Source: Streptomyces roseirectus
Lineage (GTDB): Bacteria; Actinomycetota; Actinomycetes; Streptomycetales; Streptomycetaceae
Reading direction: 5' to 3'
Assembly (NCBI RefSeq): GCF_014489635.1
Contig: NZ_CP060828.1
Location: forward strand, 3,820,001 to 3,884,000
DNA length: 64,000 nt
In this document: positions 30,801-48,200 of the stretch, piece by piece
Layout: each line of letters opens with the position of its first letter
Numbering within the stretch: position 1 is the stretch's first letter
Position numbers and translations under genes: made by a program
Notes under the pieces: model-generated
Database searches by the model: none
Seen by the model: only the letters and a program-made list of their open reading frames with translations
Told to the model about the DNA's origin: nothing

Positions 30801-33800
30801 CTGGGTGTCGGCGCCACCGCCCCAGGGGCTCCAGGCCACGGAGGTGGCGGACAGCCCACGGGCGCGCCGGCGCTGGGCCAGCGCGTCGAGGTAGGCGTTA
30901 CCGGCCGCGTAGGCGCCCTGCCGTCCGCTGCCCCAGACACCGGCGACGGCGGAGAAGTGGACGACGGTGGCGTCGGGGGCGTACTGGTCGAGCAGTTCGT
31001 CGAGGTGGGCCGCCATGGCCGCCTTGGCGGCGACCACCGTGGCGAACTCGGCGGGCGTGGTGTCGGCGAGCGGAGCCTGGTCGAGGACGGTCGGCGCGTG
31101 CACGACCACGGTGGGCGGCGTCGCCAGCAGCTCTTCCAGCGCCGCACGGTCGTCGTGCGCGCAGGCCACGACGGTCACCCGGACGCCCGCACCGGTCAGC
31201 TCGGCCTCCAGTTCGGCCGCGCCTTCCTCGACCGGCCCCGCGAGGACGACGTGCTCAGCGCCGTTCCCCGCCAGCCACCGTGCGGCCTGGGCGGCCAGCG
31301 GCCCGGTGCCGCCGGTGACGAGGACGGTCCCGGACGGCCGCCACTGCCGAGCCGGGGCGCGGTCGGCCACGGGGGCGTGCTCCAGCCTGCGCCCGTACAC
31401 CCCGGAGGACCGGACGGCGAGCTGATCCTCGTCCCCGTGCCCGGCCAGCACGCCGACCAGCCGACGCCGCGCCGCTTCGTCCGCGTCCACCGGCAGATCG
31501 ACCAGACCACCCCAGCGCTGCGGGTGTTCGAGAGCGGCCACCCGCCCGAGCCCCCACACCTGGGCCTGCACCGGACTGTCCGGCCCCTCGGACGCGACAC
31601 CCACCGCGCCCCGGGTCGCACACCACAACGGCGCCTCGATCCCGGCGTCGCCGAGCGCCTGGAGCAGCGAGACGGTGTGCACCGCCCCCTCCGGGGCCCC
31701 GGTCAGCGCCAGCAACGAGAGCACACCGTCCGGGACGACCCCGTCGAGCAGTTCGGCAACGGCGTCGCGAGCGCACCCATCGGCGACCTCGACCGTGGTG
31801 ACCTCGGCGCCCGCGGCTTCCAGCGCCGCCACCGCAGCCGTACCCCACGGCCCGGCGTCACCCGCCGGGAGCGCCACCAGCCAGGTCCCGGACAACGTGC
31901 CGGACGCAGGTTCGGACAGCCGCTGCCAGCCGATCCGGTACCGCCAGGAATCCACCGTGCTCTTGTCACGCCGGGTACGACGCCACGCCGCCAGCACCGG
32001 GAGCACCGCTTCGAGCGCGGCCTCGTCATCCCCGCGCACATCGAGCGCGTCCGCCAGCCCCCGCAGGTCCTCGCCCTCGACGGCTTCCCAGAACCGCGCG
32101 TCGGCGGGGTCCATGGACACCTCGCCCGCCGGGGCGTCGGCGTCGAGCCAGTAGCGCTGGCGTTGGAAGGCGTAGGTGGGGAGGTCGGTTCGGCGGGCGC
32201 CGGGGAAGACGGTCGTCCAGTCGACGTCGGCGCCGTGGACGTGGGCCTCGGCGAGGGACAACAGGAAGCGGTCGAGGCCGCCCTCGTCACGACGGAGGGA
32301 ACCGATCGCGGTGATGTGCTCGGAGGTCTCCTGGAGGCCCATGGCGAGGACCGGGTGGGCACTGGACTCCACGAACAGCTTGTGTCCCTGGTCCACCAAC
32401 AGGCGGACGGTCTCCTCGAAGCGGACGGTCTGGCGGAGGTTGCGGTACCAGTAGTCGGCGTCCAGGACGCTGGTGTCGATCCGCTCGACGGTCACGGTCG
32501 AGTAGAAGGGGACCTGCGAGGGACGGGGGGTGATACCGGCGAGGACCTTCGCCAACTCGCCCTCGATCTCCTCGACATGGGCGGAGTGGGAGGCGTAGTC
32601 CACCGGGATACGCCGAGCCCGGAAGCCATCCGCCTCCGCTTCAGCAAGCAACTCGTCGAGAGCGTCGACGTCGCCGGAAACGACGATCGAACCCGGGCCG
32701 TTCACGGCCGCGACCGAGACACGACCGTCCCAACGCGCCAGACGCTCTGTGACCTCGTCGACCGGGAGGGACACGGAGACCATCCCGCCCCGACCGGACA
32801 ACGCCAGCAGGGCCTTGCTCCGCAACGCCACTACGCGCGCGGCATCTTCCAGCGAGAGCGCACCCGCCACAGCCGCAGCCGCGATCTCGCCCTGCGAGTG
32901 CCCGATGACCGCAGCAGGCTCCACACCGTACGAGCGCCACAGAGCCGCCAGCGACACCATCACGGAGAACAACACGGGCTGCACGACGTCAACCCGCTCC
33001 AACTCAGCGGCGTCACCCAGCGCATCCAGCAGAGACCACTCCACATGCGGCGCCAAAGCCTCCGCACATGCCCGCATCGACTCCGCGAACACCGGCGACG
33101 ACCCCAACAGCTCGACCGCCATCCCCACCCACTGCGACCCCTGCCCCGGGAACACGAAGACGACCTTGCGACCGCCCACAACCCCCTGCACCACCCCAGG
33201 AGCCGAACCCCCCTCCGCAAGCGCCACCAAACCCGCACGACGGCTGGCGACATCACCCCCCACCACCGCCGCCCGATGCTCAAAACCAGCCCGACCAGCA
33301 GCCAGCGAAAACCCCACATCAACCGAACTCAACCCAGACGCCGAGTCGAGGAACGCCAACAGATTCGCCGCCTGCGCCCGCAACGCCCCCTCGGTCTTCC
33401 CAGACAACACCCACGGCACGGCCCCCACCGGCTCAACCGCGGGAACCTCCTCAACCGGCGGCGCCTGCTCAAGGATCGTGTGCGCGTTGGTCCCACTCAC
33501 CCCGAACGACGACACAGCGGCCCGCCGAGGCTCCCCGGTCTCCGGCCACTCAACCTGCTCGGTCAGCAGGGACACAGCCCCCGCCGCCCAGTCGACCTCG
33601 GTCGTCGGCTCACTCACATGCAGCGTCTTAGGCATCACCCCATGCCGCAACGCCATCACCATCTTGATCACACCACCGACACCCGCAGCAGCCTGCGTAT
33701 GCCCGATGTTGGACTTCAACGACCCGAGCCACAACGGCCGTTCAGCAGGCCGATCCTGCCCGTACGTCGCGAGAATCGCCTGCGCCTCGATCGGATCCCC

Positions 33801-34868
33801 GAGACTGGTCCCGGTCCCATGCGCCTCGACGACGTCAACCTGCTCCGCAGACAGCCGAGCACTCTCCAGCGCCGCACGGATGACCCGCTGCTGCGAAGGC
33901 CCGTTGGGCGCGGTCAACCCATTCGACGCCCCGTCCTGATTCACGGCGGACCCGCGCACGAGGGCCAGCACGGGATGCCCATTCCGCTGAGCGTCGGACA
34001 GCCGCTCGACCAGCAGCATCCCGACGCCTTCACCCCACCCGGTGCCGTCCGCGTCGGTGGAGAACGCCTTGCAACGCCCGTCCGGGGAAAGCCCACGCTG
34101 ACGGCTGAACTCGATGAACGAGCCGGGGCTGGACATGACGGTGACACCGCCGGCCAGCGCCAGCTCGCACTCGCCCTTGCGCAGCGACTGCACGGCCAGA
34201 TGCAGGGTGACCAGGGAGGAGGAGCAGGCGGTGTCGACCGTCACCGCGGGCCCTTCAAGACCGAGCGTGTAGGAGACGCGGCCGGAGGCGATGCTGCCCG
34301 CGCTGCCGTTGCCGAGGTAGCCCTCAAGCCCCTGGGGCACGACGTTCAGCCGGGCAGCGTAGTCGTGGTACATCATCCCGGCGAACACGCCGGTACGGCT
34401 GCCGCGCACCGAGGCCGGATCGATGCCCGCCCGCTCGAACGCCTCCCAGGAGGTCTCCAGGAGCAGCCGGTGCTGCGGATCCATCGCCATGGCCTCGCGC
34501 GGGGAGATCCCGAAGAAGGCAGGGTCGAACTCGGCGGCGTCGTAGAGGAATCCGCTCTCCCGGACGTACGTGGTGCCGGGGTGGTCCGGGTCGGGGTGGT
34601 ACATGCCGTCCACGTCCCAGCCCCGGTTGTCGGGGAACGCCGAGATCGCGTCGGTGCCCGACGTCACGAGCCGCCACAGGTCCTCGGGCGAGCTGACGCC
34701 GCCGGGGTAGCGGCAGGCCATGCCGACGATCGCGATCGGCTCCTGTTCGCCCGCCTCGACCTCGGCCAGCCGGTCGCGGGTCTGCTGGAGATCGGCGATG
34801 GCGCGCTTGAGGTAGGCGCGGAGCTTGTCCTCGTTGGTCGGTGCCATGTCGCGGTTAGTCGGTGACAT
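24828..34868 (-). CDS. Type I PKS, modules n+6 (dead KR) and n+7 (DH-KR)
   Basis: Bimodular PKS of 3346 residues. Order with key-residue positions: docking coiled coil; KS (Cys about 215); AT (GHSQG about 658, YASH about 758, methylmalonyl); KR lacking its catalytic Ser (about residues 1187-1310); ACP (about 1487); KS (Cys about 1719); AT (YASH about 2265, methylmalonyl); DH ([11 protein letters not shown] about 2466, Asp in HPALLDAAV); KR (about 2922, LDD, intact); ACP (about 3228); C-terminal docking segment ending [11 protein letters not shown]. No ER lies between DH and KR. Predicted outcome: C9 ketone with C8-methyl from n+6, and C6=C7 with C6-methyl from n+7. The ATG at 34868 has AGGGGGAA upstream; an ATG 21 bases later lacks a ribosome site. 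The stop lies 41 bases before the next gene. Confidence 0.94.
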   Translation of the reverse strand: MSPTNRDMAPTNEDKLRAYLKRAIADLQQTRDRLAEVEAGEQEPIAIVGMACRYPGGVSSPEDLWRLVTSGTDAISAFPDNRGWDVDGMYHPDPDHPGTTYVRESGFLYDAAEFDPAFFGISPREAMAMDPQHRLLLETSWEAFERAGIDPASVRGSRTGVFAGMMYHDYAARLNVVPQGLEGYLGNGSAGSIASGRVSYTLGLEGPAVTVDTACSSSLVTLHLAVQSLRKGECELALAGGVTVMSSPGSFIEFSRQRGLSPDGRCKAFSTDADGTGWGEGVGMLLVERLSDAQRNGHPVLALVRGSAVNQDGASNGLTAPNGPSQQRVIRAALESARLSAEQVDVVEAHGTGTSLGDPIEAQAILATYGQDRPAERPLWLGSLKSNIGHTQAAAGVGGVIKMVMALRHGVMPKTLHVSEPTTEVDWAAGAVSLLTEQVEWPETGEPRRAAVSSFGVSGTNAHTILEQAPPVEEVPAVEPVGAVPWVLSGKTEGALRAQAANLLAFLDSASGLSSVDVGFSLAAGRAGFEHRAAVVGGDVASRRAGLVALAEGGSAPGVVQGVVGGRKVVFVFPGQGSQWVGMAVELLGSSPVFAESMRACAEALAPHVEWSLLDALGDAAELERVDVVQPVLFSVMVSLAALWRSYGVEPAAVIGHSQGEIAAAAVAGALSLEDAARVVALRSKALLALSGRGGMVSVSLPVDEVTERLARWDGRVSVAAVNGPGSIVVSGDVDALDELLAEAEADGFRARRIPVDYASHSAHVEEIEGELAKVLAGITPRPSQVPFYSTVTVERIDTSVLDADYWYRNLRQTVRFEETVRLLVDQGHKLFVESSAHPVLAMGLQETSEHITAIGSLRRDEGGLDRFLLSLAEAHVHGADVDWTTVFPGARRTDLPTYAFQRQRYWLDADAPAGEVSMDPADARFWEAVEGEDLRGLADALDVRGDDEAALEAVLPVLAAWRRTRRDKSTVDSWRYRIGWQRLSEPASGTLSGTWLVALPAGDAGPWGTAAVAALEAAGAEVTTVEVADGCARDAVAELLDGVVPDGVLSLLALTGAPEGAVHTVSLLQALGDAGIEAPLWCATRGAVGVASEGPDSPVQAQVWGLGRVAALEHPQRWGGLVDLPVDADEAARRRLVGVLAGHGDEDQLAVRSSGVYGRRLEHAPVADRAPARQWRPSGTVLVTGGTGPLAAQAARWLAGNGAEHVVLAGPVEEGAAELEAELTGAGVRVTVVACAHDDRAALEELLATPPTVVVHAPTVLDQAPLADTTPAEFATVVAAKAAMAAHLDELLDQYAPDATVVHFSAVAGVWGSGRQGAYAAGNAYLDALAQRRRARGLSATSVAWSPWGGGADTQDDFLDFLRRRGLRAIDPELAMTALQQVLDHDETFVALADVDWDRFVAGFTSVRPSPLIAGLPEVRRLQEEEGDTAGAGGSALAQRLAGKTGAESDRIVLELVRGQVAAVLGHATPEAIEAGRAFLELGFDSLTAVDLRNRLNAATGLKLPATLIFDYPTATALAQYLKTEVLGAPAAVAAVATVAPVDDEPIAIVGMGCRFPGGVTSEEQLWQLISEGTDAITAFPTDRGWNLDALVDEDGERSRTSYVGHGGFLHDAAEFDPTFFGISPREALAMDPQHRLLLETTWEAFERAGIDPGSLRGRPVGVFAGTNGQHYAPLLQGAPENLDGYLATGNGASVLSGRVSYTFGLEGPAVTVDTACSSSLVALHLAAQALRQGECELALAGGVTIMSTPDMFLEFSRQSGLAADGRSKAFAAAADGFALAEGVGMLLVERLSDARRNGHPVLAVVRGSAVNQDGASNGLTAPNGPSQQRVIRQALANAGLGTSDVDVVEAHGTGTTLGDPIEAQALLATYGQGRPAERPLWLGSLKSNIGHTQAAAGVAGVMKMVLAMRHGVMPKTLHVDEPSPQIDWSAGAVSLLTEAAEWARGDAPRRAAVSSFGISGTNAHVILEEAPAVEEAPESSAEPVGAVPWVLSAKTEAGLRAQAANLLSFVGSASGLSPVDVGFSLAAGRAGFEHRAAVVGAELASRRAGLAALADGGSAAGLVQGVAGSDDRVVFVFPGQGSQWVGMAVELLGSSPVFAESMRACAEALEPHVEWSLLDVLGDAAELERVDVVQPVLFSVMVSLAALWRSYGVEPAAVIGHSQGEIAAAAVAGALSLEDAARVVALRSKALLALSGRGGMVSVSLPVDEVTERLARWDGRVSVAAVNGPGSIVVSGDVDALDELLAQAETDGFRARRVPVDYASHSAHVEEIQAELAKVLAGITPRPSQVPFYSTVTVEQIDTSVMDADYWYRNLRQTVRFEETVRLLADQGHRLFVESSAHPVLAMAVQETSEQITAIGSLRRDEGGLDRFLLSLSEAHVHGATIDWSAVFPGARRTDLPTYAFQRERYWLDAPATASDVASAGLGAADHPLLGAAVELPDSDGLVFTGRLSLGAQPWLADHAVMGSTLLPGTAFVELAIRAGDQVDCGHLEELTLEAPLVLPERGGRQLRLTVGEADGSGRRTLGIHSRSEDGGAWVRHASGVLAPEVPDAPADFGGVWPPAGAVAIELGELYERLAATGYHYGPSFQGLRAAWRHGDEVFADVALSGERRSDAARFGVHPALLDAAVQAVGLGGFLGDSGQSRLPFLWGGVTLRAVGASALRVRISPHGQDSVSLAVMDAHGRAVAEVDSLVLRPVTAEQLRAAREVRHDSLFRVDWASVPALPSAGPERWFVLGADQEKFAAALRAAGLPVDGCAELSALDAASVPSVVLAPCTVDSVADAADLASAVRLATHRVLELVQGWLADERFTASRLVLVTRGAVATRLGEDVSDLAHAAVWGLVRSAQAEHPDRLTLLDLDEHDASYQALPAALGADEPRLAVREGTLLAPRLARAVAAEGTPRALDPSGTALVTGATGALGGLVARHLVTEHGVRRLVLAGRRGMDAPGAPELHAELTELGATVIMAACDVADREQVAALLAGIPAEHPLTAVVHAAGVLDDGVIESLTPERVDAVLRPKVDAALHLHELTQDADLAAFVVFSSAASTFGGPGQGNYAAANAFLDALAQRRRAGGLAASSLAWGLWAHRSGMTAHLGDDQLGRLERGGMAALPTAEGLALFDAAIGLDDAVLVPVRLTPAALRATDVVPALLRGLVRTPARRTVDAGSVPDATSLRQRLGGLAEAERDRVLTDLVRGQLAAVLGHASPDAIDTGRGFLELGLDSLTAVELRNRLNTATGLRLPATLIFDYPTPVALTGYLASEIVPDTANSAAPLLAELARLQKELAAFTAADDETRGQITVRLKSLTAGWAGTDESEAEADLDTATDDEMFDLIGKEFGIS
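30890..31330 (-). other. Redox-inactive ketoreductase domain of module n+6
   Basis: The catalytic half of this KR has lost its Ser: the segment reads [20 protein letters not shown], with Ala (codon 30948-30950) thirteen residues before the Tyr, where active KRs here have FSS. The nucleotide motif is TGGTGPLA in place of TGGTGxLG. Tyr, Asn and Lys remain. It should leave the ketone, as in module 3 of pikromycin and erythromycin synthases, and may still epimerise the alpha-methyl (inference). Confidence 0.8.
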
Positions 34869-34918
34869 TTCGTTCCCCCTGGTGCGTACTGAAATCCACG
34901 GTGGTTTGGAGGGCTTGC

Positions 34919-40386
<5,468 letters not shown>

Positions 40387-40387
<1 letters not shown>

Positions 40388-43300
40388 CATGAGCTCCACA
40401 GTTCGGCGGAATCGGCTTCACCCAGCGCCATCCGCAGCAAGTCGTCGTGGTCCATCGAGTCGATCGAGTCGATCCGGTCCCGGCTGTCCGGGCCCGGCGG
40501 GGCCTGGGTGGCGTCGGCCGCCCCGGCGAGGTCAAGGAGTGCGTCGAGAAGGCCGGCCGAGCGCAGTTCGGCCAGCGGGAGGGAGGCGAGCGCCTGCCGG
40601 ACGCGGGCCTCTTCCGGATCGTGGGGTTGCGCCAAGTCACCGTCGTCGGGGACAAGTTCGGCGCGCAGACGGTCCGCGAGCGCGGTGGCCGTCGGATGGT
40701 CGAACACGAGCGTGGCGGGCAGCTTCAACCCGGTGGCCGCGTTCAGCCGGTTCCGCAGCTCGACGGCGGTCAGCGAGTCGAACCCCATCTCGCGGAACGC
40801 CCTGCTGACCTCGACGGCGTCCGTCGAGGAGTGCCCGAGGACGGCGGCGACCTGGCCGCGCACCAACTCAAGCAGGTGCCGGACCTGTTCGCCGGACGGC
40901 AGCCCGGCCAGCCGCTCGCGCAGCGCCGCGCCGGCGTCGGTCCCCTCGGCCTCAGCCGAGACCGCGTCGCGCACCTCGGGCAGATCCTCGATCAGCGGAC
41001 GGGAACGCGCAGCGGTGAACCCGGGCACGAACCGAGCCCAGTCCACATCGGCCACGGCAACGAACGGCTCACTCTCACCGACCGCCTGACGCAGCGCCGT
41101 GACAGCCAACTCGGGCGCCATAGCCCGCAGTCCACGGCGACGCAGGAACTCCTCGTTGGACCCCTCGGCCATCCCGGCCCCGGCCCACAGCCCCCAGGCG
41201 ACGGAGGTGGCGGGCACTCCACGGTCACGACGCTGCTGGGCGAGCCCGTCGAGGAAGGCGTTGGCCGCCGCGTAGGCAGCGAGCCCGCCACTGCCCCAGA
41301 CACCGGCGTTCGACGAGAACAGCACGAAGGCGTCCAGAGCGTCATCGTCCAGCAGGGCATCCAGATGCGCCGCCCCGCCCGCCTTGGCGGCGAGCACGTC
41401 GGCGAACTCGGCGGCCGTGGTGCCGGCCAGCGGCGCGCCGTCGCCCACCCCCGCCGCGTGCACCACCGCCCGAACCGGCTCACCGTGCTCGGTCAGCCGT
41501 CGCAGCAGCGCCTCCGCAGACGACCGGTCGGCGACGTCACACGCCTCGACCAGCACCTCGGCCCCCAACGCGGCCAGCTCATCGCGCAGTTCAACCGCAC
41601 CGGGCGCGTCCAGACCACGGCGACTGGTCAACACCAGCCGCTCCGCACCAGCCCCGGCGAGCCACCGGGCGACATGCGCACCGAGCGCCCCGGTACCGCC
41701 GGTGACCAGCACCGTGCCGCGCGGCTGCCACTCGGGAGCGGCGCCGGCGCCGAGCGGCGCGTGCACCAGCCGGCGCGCGAGGACGCCCGAGGGACGAACG
41801 GCCACCTGATCCTCGTCCCCGATCCCGGCGAGCACCCCGGCCAGCCCGGCAGCCGTCCGCGCGTCACCCGCCTCCGGCAGATCGACCAGCCCGCCCCAAC
41901 GCTCCGGATGCTCCAGCCCGAAGACCCGCCCGAGCCCCCAGACCTGCGCCTGCACCGGATCAACCCGCTCCCCGGCACGGGTGGCAACGGCCCCCCGAGT
42001 CCCGATCCACAGCGGCGCCTCGACCCCGACGTCACCGAGCGCCTGAATCAGAGCCACGGTGACGGCAACCTGGGCAGGCAGCACCGGATACACCGGATGC
42101 GAAACATCACTCGGCCCGGGAAGCAGGAAAACCCCGCCGACCTCGACACCGTCCACCACCTCACGCACCCGCGCGGCAAGCCCCTCCCGCTCCACCCCGA
42201 CCGGATCGACCTCCAGCCGGACGACGTCAGCCCCGGCCCCCGAGAGCGCGTCAAGAATCTCGACGTCCCCGGCACCCCCGACCACCAGCCAGGTGCCGGA
42301 GAGCTTCGGCGACGAGGCCCCGCTGACCGGCTTCCAACCGACCCGGTAACGCCACGAGTCCACGGCACCCTTCTCCCGACGCGCCTTGCGCCAGGAGGAC
42401 ATGGCAGGCAACACCTCACTGAGCGGGGCATCCGCCCCCACCCTCAACTCAGCGGCCAACTCCGCCACATCCGCCCGCTCGACGACCGCCCAGAACTCGT
42501 CATCGTCCGAGTCCTCGGTGCCTGCGGACGCGCCCGCTTCGAGCCAGTAGCGCTGGCGTTGGAAGGCGTAGGTGGGGAGGTCGGTGAGACGGCCACCGGG
42601 GAAGACCGTCGGCCAGTCGACGTCGGCGCCGTGGACGTGAGCCTCGGCGAGGGACAACAGGAAGCGGTCGAGGCCGCCTTCGTCCCGACGCAGGGAACCG
42701 ATCGCGGCCAGTTCCTCGGACGTCTCCTGAACGGCCATGGCCAGCACCGGGTGGGCGCTGGACTCGACGAAGAGACGGTGCCCCTGCTCGACCAGGAGAC
42801 GGACGGTCTCCTCGAAGCGGACGGTCTGGCGCAGGTTGCGGTACCAGTACCCGGCGTCCAGCGCGCTGGTGTCGATCGCCTCGACGGTAACGGTCGAGTA
42901 GAAGGGGACCTGCGACGGACGCGGGGTGATGCTGGCCAGAACCTTCAGCAACTCGCCCTCGATCTCCTCCACATGCGCGGAGTGCGAGGCGTAGTCCACC
43001 GGAATGCGACGCGCGCGGAAGCCATCCGTCTCGGCCTGAGCCAGCAACTCGTCAAGCGCGTCGACGTCACCGGAAACAACGATCGAGCCGGGCCCGTTCA
43101 CGGCGGCGATCGAGACACGACCGTCCCAGCGAGCCAGCCGCTCCGTGACCTCGTCGACCGGAAGCGAGACGGAGACCATCCCGCCCCGACCGGACAACGC
43201 CAGCAACGCCTTGCTCCGCAACGCCACCACCCGCGCCGCGTCTTCCAGCGAGAGCGCCCCAGCAACAGCCGCAGCCGCGATCTCACCCTGCGAATGCCCG

Positions 43301-45243
43301 ATAACCGCAGCAGGCTCCACGCCATACGAGCGCCACAACGCAGCCAGCGACACCATCACCGAGAACAACACCGGCTGAACGACATCAACCCGCTCCAACG
43401 CAGCGGCATCGTCCAGCACATCCAGCAACGACCAGTCCACGTGCGGCTTTAGCGCCTCCGCACAAGCCTGCATCGACTCCGTGAACACCGGCGACGAGCC
43501 CAGAAGCTCGACCGCCATCCCCACCCACTGCGACCCCTGCCCCGGGAACACGAACACCACCCGGTCATCGGAACCAGCAACCCCCTGCACCACCCCAGCA
43601 GCCGACGCCCCCTCCGCCAGCGCCACCAAACCCGCACGACGGCTGACGGCATCACCCCCCACCACCGCCGCCCGATGCTCAAAACCAGCCCGACCAGCCG
43701 CCAGCGAAAACCCAACATCAACCGAACTCACCCCAGAATCCACAACCCCCAACAACCGCTCAGCCTGCGCCCGCAACGCAACCTCACTCTTGGCCGACAA
43801 CACCCACGGCACAACACCCACCGGCTCAACCGAGCCCCCAGAAACCGCCTCCTCCGGAGGAACCGGCGCCTCTTCAAGAATCACATGCGCATTGGTCCCA
43901 CTCATCCCGAACGACGACACAGCCGCCCGCCGAGGAGCCTCCCCCCGAGCCCACTCCACCTGCTCGGTCAACAACGACACAGCCCCCGCCGACCAGTCCA
44001 CCTTGGACGTCGGCTCCCCCACATGCAGCGTCTTCGGCAACACCCCATGCCGCATAGCCAGCACCATCTTCATCACACCAGCCACACCAGCAGCAGCCTG
44101 CGTATGCCCGATGTTCGACTTCAACGACCCCAACCACAACGGCCGTTCATCGGCCCGCTCCTGCCCGTACGTCGCGAGCAACGCCTGCGCCTCGATCGGA
44201 TCCCCAAGACTGGTCCCGGTCCCATGCGCCTCGACAACATCAACCTGCCGAGCAGACAACCGCGCATTGGCCAACGCCGCCCGAATCACCCGCATCTGCG
44301 AGGGCCCGTTAGGCGCCGTCAACCCGTTGGACGCCCCATCGGAGTTCACCGCCGAGCCCCGCACCACCGCGAGCACGGGATGCCCGTTACGCCGAGCATC
44401 CGACAACCGCTCCAGCACCAGCACCCCCGCCCCCTCGGCGGGCCCGAACCCATCGGCGTCGGCGGAGAACGCCTTGCACCGCCCGTCCCCGGCAACCCCA
44501 CCCTGCCGGCTGAACTCGACGAACGTGTCCGGCCCGGACATCACGGTGACCCCACCGCTCAGCGCAAGCGCACACTCCCCCTTGCGCAACGCCTGGGCGG
44601 CCAGATGAAGCGCGACCAGCGACGAGGAGCAGGCGGTGTCAACCGTGAAGGTGGGCCCTTCAAGACCGAGCACATACGCGATCCGCCCGGACACGAAGCT
44701 GCTGGCACCACCGGTGAGGAGAAACCCGTCGAGATCCTGTTCGGCTCGCCGAATGCCCTCGACATAGCCGGAGTACCAGGCACCGGCGAACACACCGACC
44801 TGGCTGCCGCGCAGGGAGGCGGGGTCGATCCCGGCCCGCTCGAACGCCTCCCACGAGGTCTCCAGCAGCAACCGCTGCTGCGGATCCATCGCCAACGCCT
44901 CCCGCGGCGAGATCCCGAAGAACGCCGCGTCGAACTCACCGGCGTCGTAGAGGAACCCACCCTCCCGGGTGAAGGAGGTGCCGCGGTCGGCGTCGTCCGC
45001 GTGCAGGGCGGCGAGGTCCCACCCCCGGTCGGTGGGGAAGGCCGAGATCGCGTCACCGCCGGAGGCGACCAGCTGCCAGAGGTCTTCCGGCGAGGTGACG
45101 CCGCCGGGGAACCGGCATGCCATGCCGACCACGGCGATCGGCTCGTGCTCCTTCTCCTTGGCTTCGCGGAGCCGTTCGGTGGCGTCGTCGAGGTCGGTCA
45201 CCACACGCTTGAGGTACGCCCGGAGCTTGTCTTCGGTCGCCAT
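40387..45243 (-). CDS. Type I PKS, module n+4 (methylmalonyl, KR)
   Basis: Single-module PKS of 1618 residues. Order with key-residue positions: coiled-coil docking; KS (Cys about 206); AT (GHSQG about 652, YASH about 753, methylmalonyl); KR (TGGTGALG about 1182); ACP (MGFDSL about 1490); C-terminal docking. The KR lacks LDD and has Trp in NAGVWGS, so it is predicted A-type, giving the opposite alcohol configuration to the LDD-type KRs nearby. It would leave C13-OH and C12-methyl. The C-terminus ([19 protein letters not shown]) differs from the FDLI-type tails of other subunits and should match the unusual head of n+5. Start and stop both overlap neighbours by one base (TGATG), so three PKS genes in a row are translationally coupled. 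The domain pattern equals PikAIII. Confidence 0.94.
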
Positions 45244-48200
45244 CAGAGCTCACGTCCCCACTTGCTGTCGATCAGGTCAAAGATCTCGTCGTCGGACGCG
45301 GACTCGATCTGTTCCGCGACTCCGCCGCCGGTCAGGTCGCCCCGCACGTCGTCCCACTGGGACAGCAGGGACTTCAGGCGCGCGGTGATCTCGGCGCGGG
45401 CCTGCTCGTCCGGCGCGATGGCGGACACGTCGTCCGGGACGATCGCGGCGAGCGTCGCCTCCAGCCGGTCCAGCTCGGTCAGCAGCGAACTGCCGCCGGC
45501 GGTGGCCTCGTCCCCCAGAAGCTCGGCACGCAGATGCTCGGCGAGCGCGGCCGGGGTGGGGTGGTCGAAGACGAGGGTCGGTGGCAGCCGCAGCCCGGTA
45601 GCCGCGTTGAGCCGGTTGCGCAGCTCGACCGCGGTGAGCGAGTCGAAGCCGACCTCCTGGAAGGCCCGAGCCGGCTCGATCGCCGACGCGGACGTATGCC
45701 CGAGCACGGTAGCGACATGGGTACGCACCAGGTCGAGAAGAACCCGCCCCCGATCCGCCTCAGGCGTCTCGGCAAGCCGCTGCGCGAGCGACGGCCCCTG
45801 CGCGACGGCGGCACGAGCCTCGACCACACGCCGGACCGGCCCTCGGGCGAGCCCACGCAAGGCGGGCGGCACATCGGCGGCACGCAGGTTCCGGGTGTCC
45901 AGGCTCATCGGAACGACCGTCGCCTCGGCCCGACCGATCGCCGCGTCGAACAGCGCCAGCCCTTCCCCGACCGACAACGCCCCCACACCCGCACGCGACA
46001 TCCGGCGCACATCGACACCGTCCAGATGCCCGGTCATCCCACTCGCCTCGGCCCAGAGCCCCCAGGCCAACGACACCCCCGGCAGCCCCAACGACCGCCG
46101 ATGCGCGGCAAGTCCGTCCAGGAACACGTTCGCCGCCGCGTAGTTCGCCTGCCCAGCACCACCCAAGGTCCCGGACACCGACGAGAACAGCACGAACAGC
46201 GCCAGATCAAGCCCTGCCGTCAACTCATGCAGGTGCCAGGCCGCATCCACCTTCGGACGCAACACCGCACCCAGCCGCTCCGGGGTCAACGACCCCACCA
46301 CACCGTCATCCAGCACACCGGCGGCATGCACCACCGCAGTCAACGGATGCTCCGCCGGAATACCGTCGATGAGCGCCGCCAGTTCGTCCCGGTCGGCCAC
46401 GTCACAAGCAGCCACCGTGACCGTCGCGCCCAACTCGCTTAGCTCGTCGCGCAGTTCAGCCGCACCGGGCGCGTCCAAGCCCCGACGGCCGGCCAGCACC
46501 AGATGCCGCACACCATGCTCGACGACCAGATGCCGGGCCACCACCCCACCCAGCACACCGGTAGCACCCGTCACCAGCGCCGTCCCGACCGGATCCAGCG
46601 CACGCGGCACCGTCAGCACCAGCTTCCCCACATGCCGCGCCTGACTCAGGAACCGCAACGCCTCCGGAGCCCGCCGCACATCCCACCCCCGCACCGGCAA
46701 CGGCCGCAACACACCAGACCCGAACAGCTCGACCAACTCACCCAGGATCTCGGCGATGCGGTCGGCCCCCGCGTCCATGAGGTCGAAGGCGCGGTAGGTG
46801 ACGCCGGGATGCTGGGCGGCGACCTGCCCGGCATCGCGGACGTCGGTCTTGCCCATCTCCACGAACCGCCCGCCGCGCGGGAGGAGCCGCAGGGAGGCGT
46901 CCACGAACTCGCGGGCGAGCGAGTCGAGGACGACGTCGACGCCACGGCCGTCCGTCACATCACGGAAGTTCTCCTCGAAGTCGAGGGTGCGGGACGAGGC
47001 GATGTGGTCGTCGTCGAAGCCGAGGGAGCGCAGCACGTCCCACTTGCCGGCACTCGCGGTGCCGAACACCTCGGCACCCCAGTGCCGCGCCAACTGCACG
47101 GCGGCCATCCCCACACCACCGGCGGCGGCGTGGATCAGCACGGACTCCCCCGCACGCAGCCCGGCGAGGTCCTTGAGCGCGTAGTAGGCGGTGAGGAACA
47201 CGACCGGCACGGAAGCGGCCTGGGTGAAGGACCAGCCCTGCGGCATCTTGGTGACCAGCCGGTGGTCGGTCACGCTGACCCGCCCGAGCGCGCCGGAGAG
47301 CAGACCCATCACGGCGTCGCCGGGGGCAAGCCCGGTGACGCCCGGCCCGACCTCCAGCACGACGCCCGCGCCTTCGCTGCCCATCAACGCGTCGTCCGGA
47401 TACATGCCGAGGGCGATGAGCACATCGCGGAAGTTCAGCCCGGCGGCCCGCACCTCGATCCGTACCTCGCCCTCGGCCAGGGGCGCGCTGTCGGCCGCGC
47501 AGGCGGTGAGGGCCAGGTTCTCCAGGGTGCCCTTCTCCGCGATGTCGAGCCGCCAGGCCGCGCTGTCCGGCGGCACGAGCGCGCCGTCGGAGGTGAGCCG
47601 GGCCAGGCGGGGCACGGACACCACACCGTCACGGACGGCGAGTTGAGGTTCGCCGGTCGCAAGGGCCGCCGGGACCGCCCGGTACGAGTCGTCGTGCCGG
47701 TCGAGGTCGAGCGCGACCAGCCGCTCGGGATTCTCCAGTTGCGCGGACCGAACGAGCCCCCACAGGGGAGCGTGCACGAGGTCAGCCACGTCCCGCTCGT
47801 CCCCGGCGGCAACGGCACCACGGGTGACCAGCACGAGCCGCGCCTCGCCGAACCGCTCGTCGGCCAGCCACGTCTGGACGGTGTCCAGCGCACGACGGGT
47901 GGCATCGTGCACGGCGTCGGGCGTAACCCCGGTGACGTCGGCCGGGAAGGTCACGAACACCAACTCCGGCACGGACCCCGCCGCACCGAGAGCGGCCAGA
48001 TCCTCATGCCCGTCAAGCACAACACCCGACGAGGCCAACGCCGCCTGAAGCCCCAGCTCATCCGCACCGACCAGAGCCCAGCGGACGTCGGACGGACTCT
48101 CCGGCACCGGAAGTTCCTCCCAGTCCAGCCGGAACAACGAGTCCGCCACCGCGGCCCCGCCCGCTTCCACCTGCCCCTCACTCACCGGCCGCAGCACCAA

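Noticed and set aside
24828..34868. Possible ER in module n+7
   Set aside because: No NFRDVL or HAAAGGVG motif lies between DH and KR; the sequence runs from the DH end directly into the KR structural domain.
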